In this document: positions 17,735-19,914 of the stretch, piece after piece
How positions within the stretch are numbered: position 1 is the first letter of the stretch
Layout of the letters: every line of letters starts with the position of its first letter
From: Calditrichia bacterium
GTDB taxonomy: Bacteria > Calditrichota > Calditrichia > RBG-13-44-9
Reading direction: 5' to 3'
Assembly: GCA_026991005.1 (NCBI GenBank)
Contig: JALXCH010000276.1
Location: 1 to 19,914 of the forward strand
Length of the DNA stretch: 19,914 bases
Notes under the pieces: model-generated
Database searches by the model: none
Seen by the model: the letters and a program-made list of their open reading frames with translations, nothing else
What the model was told of the DNA's origin: nothing
Position numbers and translations under genes: made by a program

Positions 17735-18439
17735 ATGGCAAAAGATACTCTGGGATGTGCCCGACCCATCAGCGGTACCGTAACTGCCACCGCTGAAAGC
17801 CGTGAAGCAAGCGAACCCAAAGACAATAAAAAGGAGGTCAAAATGGCAGTACAGGTTGGTAAAAAAGCACCGGATTTTGTGGCACCTGCCTATCATAACG
17901 GTGAATTTAAGGATGTCAAACTCTCGGATTATGCCGGTAAGTGGGTGCTATTGTGCTTCTATCCCGGTGATTTCACCTTTGTCTGAGCGACGGAAGTTGC
18001 GGCAGTTGCCGCTCGGTACAAAGAATTGCAGGATCTGGGAGTAGAGGTACTCTCCATCAGCGTGGACAGTGTATTTGTTCATAAAATGTGGAACGACAAC
18101 GAGTTAAGCAAAATGGTAGAAGGCGGGGTGAAATTCCCCATGCTCAGCGATGCAGCGGGCCGCGTGGGCAAAGAATACGGTGTGTACGACGAAGACGCCG
18201 GAATTGAGCTCCGCGGACGGTTCATCATCGATCCCGATGGTGTGATTCAGGCCATGGAAGTGCTGACCCCACCGGTAGGGCGGCGTCTGGATGAAACCAT
18301 TCGTCAGATTAAAGCCTTCCAGCATGTGCGTGCCAGCGAAGGCGCCGAAGCCTGCCCGGCTGCCTGGGAACCCGGACAAGCCACACTCAAACCAGGACCG
18401 GCATTGGTGGGCAATGTTTGGAAAGAATGGAAGCCTTGA
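17735..18439 (+). CDS. Selenocysteine-containing peroxiredoxin (AhpC/Prx1 type), UGA read as Sec
   Basis: One frame is open from 17735 to 18439 except for a TGA at 17984-17986. That codon falls exactly where the peroxidatic cysteine belongs: [21 protein letters not shown] corresponds to the family's DFTFVCPTE, and the P-x3-T-x2-C motif is intact with Sec in place of Cys. Downstream the frame continues as a normal 2-Cys peroxiredoxin ([42 protein letters not shown]) with the resolving cysteine in ACPAAWEPG, as in AhpC. With the 17843 start, Sec is residue 48 and the protein is 198 residues, the normal AhpC size; with the 17735 start it has 234 residues and Sec84. A bSECIS-like hairpin follows the UGA. 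It would reduce H2O2 and organic peroxides, recycled by a thioredoxin-like partner. It is a single gene followed by a strong terminator. Standard gene callers will truncate or split it. Confidence 0.88.
17831..17837 (+). promoter_or_regulatory. Internal ribosome binding site in the peroxiredoxin gene
   Basis: A perfect AAGGAGG lies 5 bases before the in-frame ATG at 17843. The outer ATG at 17735 also has a good site (AAGGAG, 17722-17727). The internal start gives a protein beginning [12 protein letters not shown], the usual peroxiredoxin N-terminus, so two products may be made. Confidence 0.55.
17983..18016 (+). promoter_or_regulatory. bSECIS-like hairpin downstream of the Sec UGA
   Basis: Immediately after the UGA (17984-17986) the RNA can fold in two ways. 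Fold A is a 5-bp all-GC stem, GCGGC-AGUU-GCCGC (17999-18003 with 18008-18012); its tetraloop begins 17 bases after the UGA and has a G at the second position, as bacterial SECIS elements usually have. Fold B pairs 17983-17989 with 18010-18016 (7 bp including one G-U), putting the UGA in the base of the stem. The folds are mutually exclusive. Either would be the SelB recognition element needed for Sec insertion. Confidence 0.6.
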
Positions 18440-18485
18440 TAATAAATACAGATGCTCCAACCTGCTACGTGATTCCCGAAAATGT

Positions 18486-18516
18486 AAACGAGCGAGTCTC
18501 TCCGGCTCGCTCGTTT
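18486..18516 (+). terminator. Intrinsic terminator of the peroxiredoxin gene
   Basis: ACGAGCGAG (18488-18496) pairs perfectly with CTCGCTCGT (18506-18514), extended by AA/TT, with a 9-base loop and a TTTT tail, about 46 bases after the peroxiredoxin stop. The AA before the stem gives only a weak tail on the minus strand, but it could also affect the convergent gene. Confidence 0.88.
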
Positions 18517-18547
18517 TGGTTTGGGCTGGGAGTGTTTTTGTAATTTA

Positions 18548-19914
18548 TTATTTAAACTCAATTAATCGAAAATAAATTCTTGATTTCCCTTCTTTTTCCC
18601 CAACCCATGTAGTAGCTATTTTATTTCTGTAGCTTGCAATGGTCATATAGTCACCAACATTTCGTTGTATCGGTGCAAATTGGGGATCGCCCTGAAGATG
18701 ACTCCAATCACAAGGGGTGGAATTTATTTTAATGTCCTGAAACGTATCACTTTTTAATTTAACTGACAAATAAACATCCGTTAATGTTGTGAAAGGATTA
18801 TTTCTGCGGTCGTAATAAAAAATGACTGGATATTTTTTTAAACTTGTCATCGTAGGGAAAACTCTTTCGTAATCTTTTGAAATATCTCCCACATAAATAG
18901 GTTTACTTTTTAACTCAAAATTATCGTCCAATTTTAAAAGAACTACACGAGAACCTCTGTTTTCTGTCCCTTCTACAAAGGTCAGCCAAAATAAGGTTTC
19001 ATCATCATTTATAGTATATGTCAACCATACACTTGCAGTAATCAGAAATGAAGCATCATTTCCTTTTTCATTTAAGGCACCAATGGTATATCCCTTAACT
19101 GTTTTTAATGTTTTTTTAATTCTGTATAAAAGTTTTGCTCTGGAGAAGGAAAATCCATTATTTATAGAGTAAGCATACCAGACTTCATTTTGATCCATAG
19201 CCCTTCCTTCAAGCCATGCAACTAATATTTTTTCATTGTATGAAACAACACAAGAACCTGTTTTTATAGGATTTATGGAATTAGATAATTTTATTGGAGA
19301 TAGCCAGGATTTTCCTTGATTAGAGGAATGAACAAAGAATATTTCATCTTTTTTATCAATAAAACTAGTAAAAGAAATGTTTATTTGCCCTGTTGGAGTT
19401 ATGCTCATGGAAGGTTTATCAATGAATTTACCCGAATAGGCTAAATATCTTTTCTTCCATTTACCTATCTCTTTATTATCCATAAAATAAACAAATAAAT
19501 AGTGAGAGCTATCCTGCCAGCTTAGAACCTGAAGGTAAAATTTACCGCTTGAATCACTTCCTAACCAGGAGTCGGCACCATCTACTCGCATAATAAATTT
19601 TTTATCGATTTGTGGAAGGTAGCCCCCAAAATTAAAATTTTTACCATTATTATATGATATTGCCCAACCAACAGAAGACCCGGTTTTAGAACCTACTTTT
19701 CCACCAAAACTATCATTCCACGAAACTAGCACAATATTTTTGTTTATTGTAACAGAGGGTTCGCATTGTAAATCACCGCCATTTTCTGGTTCACAGACCT
19801 GAATTTCCGGCCCTAAATTATACTCTAAACCATAAATGGTTTGAGAATATGAAAAAGTGTAATAAAATATTAAAAATATTAAAACCAAATTGTGTGATTT
19901 TATAAATTCATTTC
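18548..19914 (-). CDS. Exported Asp-box (sialidase-fold) beta-propeller protein, start probably beyond the window
   Basis: At least 446 residues are visible. The frame is open to the window edge: a TTG at 19888 is possible but has no ribosome binding site, and the residues upstream of it (NEFIKSHN) would supply the basic start of a signal peptide, so the true start is probably off the window. A hydrophobic signal sequence ending SYSQ follows. The rest is beta-rich with Asp-box-like repeats, S-x-D/N-x-G-x-x-W/F: SYNNGKNF, SSNQGKSW and SINNGFSF, each preceded by a strand such as WAIS, FFVHS or WYAYS. These repeats mark six-bladed sialidase-type propellers. I see no catalytic Arg triad to support a sialidase, so binding or another hydrolase role is possible. 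The gene is AT-rich compared with its neighbours. Confidence 0.65.
   Translation of the reverse strand, partial: NEFIKSHNLVLIFLIFYYTFSYSQTIYGLEYNLGPEIQVCEPENGGDLQCEPSVTINKNIVLVSWNDSFGGKVGSKTGSSVGWAISYNNGKNFNFGGYLPQIDKKFIMRVDGADSWLGSDSSGKFYLQVLSWQDSSHYLFVYFMDNKEIGKWKKRYLAYSGKFIDKPSMSITPTGQINISFTSFIDKKDEIFFVHSSNQGKSWLSPIKLSNSINPIKTGSCVVSYNEKILVAWLEGRAMDQNEVWYAYSINNGFSFSRAKLLYRIKKTLKTVKGYTIGALNEKGNDASFLITASVWLTYTINDDETLFWLTFVEGTENRGSRVVLLKLDDNFELKSKPIYVGDISKDYERVFPTMTSLKKYPVIFYYDRRNNPFTTLTDVYLSVKLKSDTFQDIKINSTPCDWSHLQGDPQFAPIQRNVGDYMTIASYRNKIATTWVGEKEGKSRIYFRLIEFK

Noticed and set aside
17735..17986. Reading the peroxiredoxin as a short protein ending at the TGA, with a second gene from 18026
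   Set aside because: Both halves form one continuous peroxiredoxin in the same frame; the TGA sits on the catalytic cysteine. A plain nonsense mutation or UGA-as-Trp would not be expected at precisely that residue.

Overview
The window looks like chromosomal DNA of a bacterium from the FCB side of the tree; Calditrichota (Caldithrix-like) is my best guess. The hints are two lipoproteins whose mature ends begin CTNPF, a class II B12-dependent ribonucleotide reductase as the reductase present, selenocysteine use, and a conserved-looking acidic protein whose C-terminus resembles hypothetical proteins of Bacteroidota/Ignavibacteria. This placement is inference; no rRNA or tRNA is present to confirm it. 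Most genes are moderately GC-rich housekeeping genes with strong AAGGAGG-type ribosome binding sites. Two stretches, about 1600-4550 and 18548-19914, are visibly AT-rich and look acquired or fast-evolving.

Layout from left to right. Positions 1-130 (minus) hold the start of an exported S9-type peptidase. plsX (450-1496, minus) has a good promoter. An AT-rich segment then carries a promoter, a four-helix membrane protein, a frameshifted ComF-type phosphoribosyltransferase and, overlapping it by ATGA, a SLOG-domain protein with a probable winged-helix tail. A strong bidirectional terminator separates this from nrdJ (4620-7547, minus). Next come two minus-strand genes that probably form an operon: an acidic unknown protein (8787-10058) and a Rossmann/DUF2520 dehydrogenase-like protein (7874-8746). 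A nicotinamidase-like cysteine hydrolase (10475-11101, plus) converges on nth and ligA (minus).

Divergent from ligA is a tight plus-strand set: two paralogous lipoproteins one base apart, a PdxJ-family protein lacking the family's catalytic residues, and then nnr (bifunctional NAD(P)HX epimerase/dehydratase). It is followed by a peroxiredoxin gene interrupted by an in-frame UGA exactly at the peroxidatic cysteine, with a bSECIS-like hairpin just downstream, so it is read here as a selenoprotein of the AhpC/Prx1 type. A strong terminator follows, and the window ends in an AT-rich minus-strand gene for an exported Asp-box (sialidase-fold) protein.

The items most worth attention are the selenocysteine peroxiredoxin, the catalytically stripped PdxJ homologue with its coupled lipoprotein pair, and the phosphoribosyltransferase-SLOG pair in the AT-rich insert. 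No CRISPR array, insertion sequence, tRNA or rRNA was seen.
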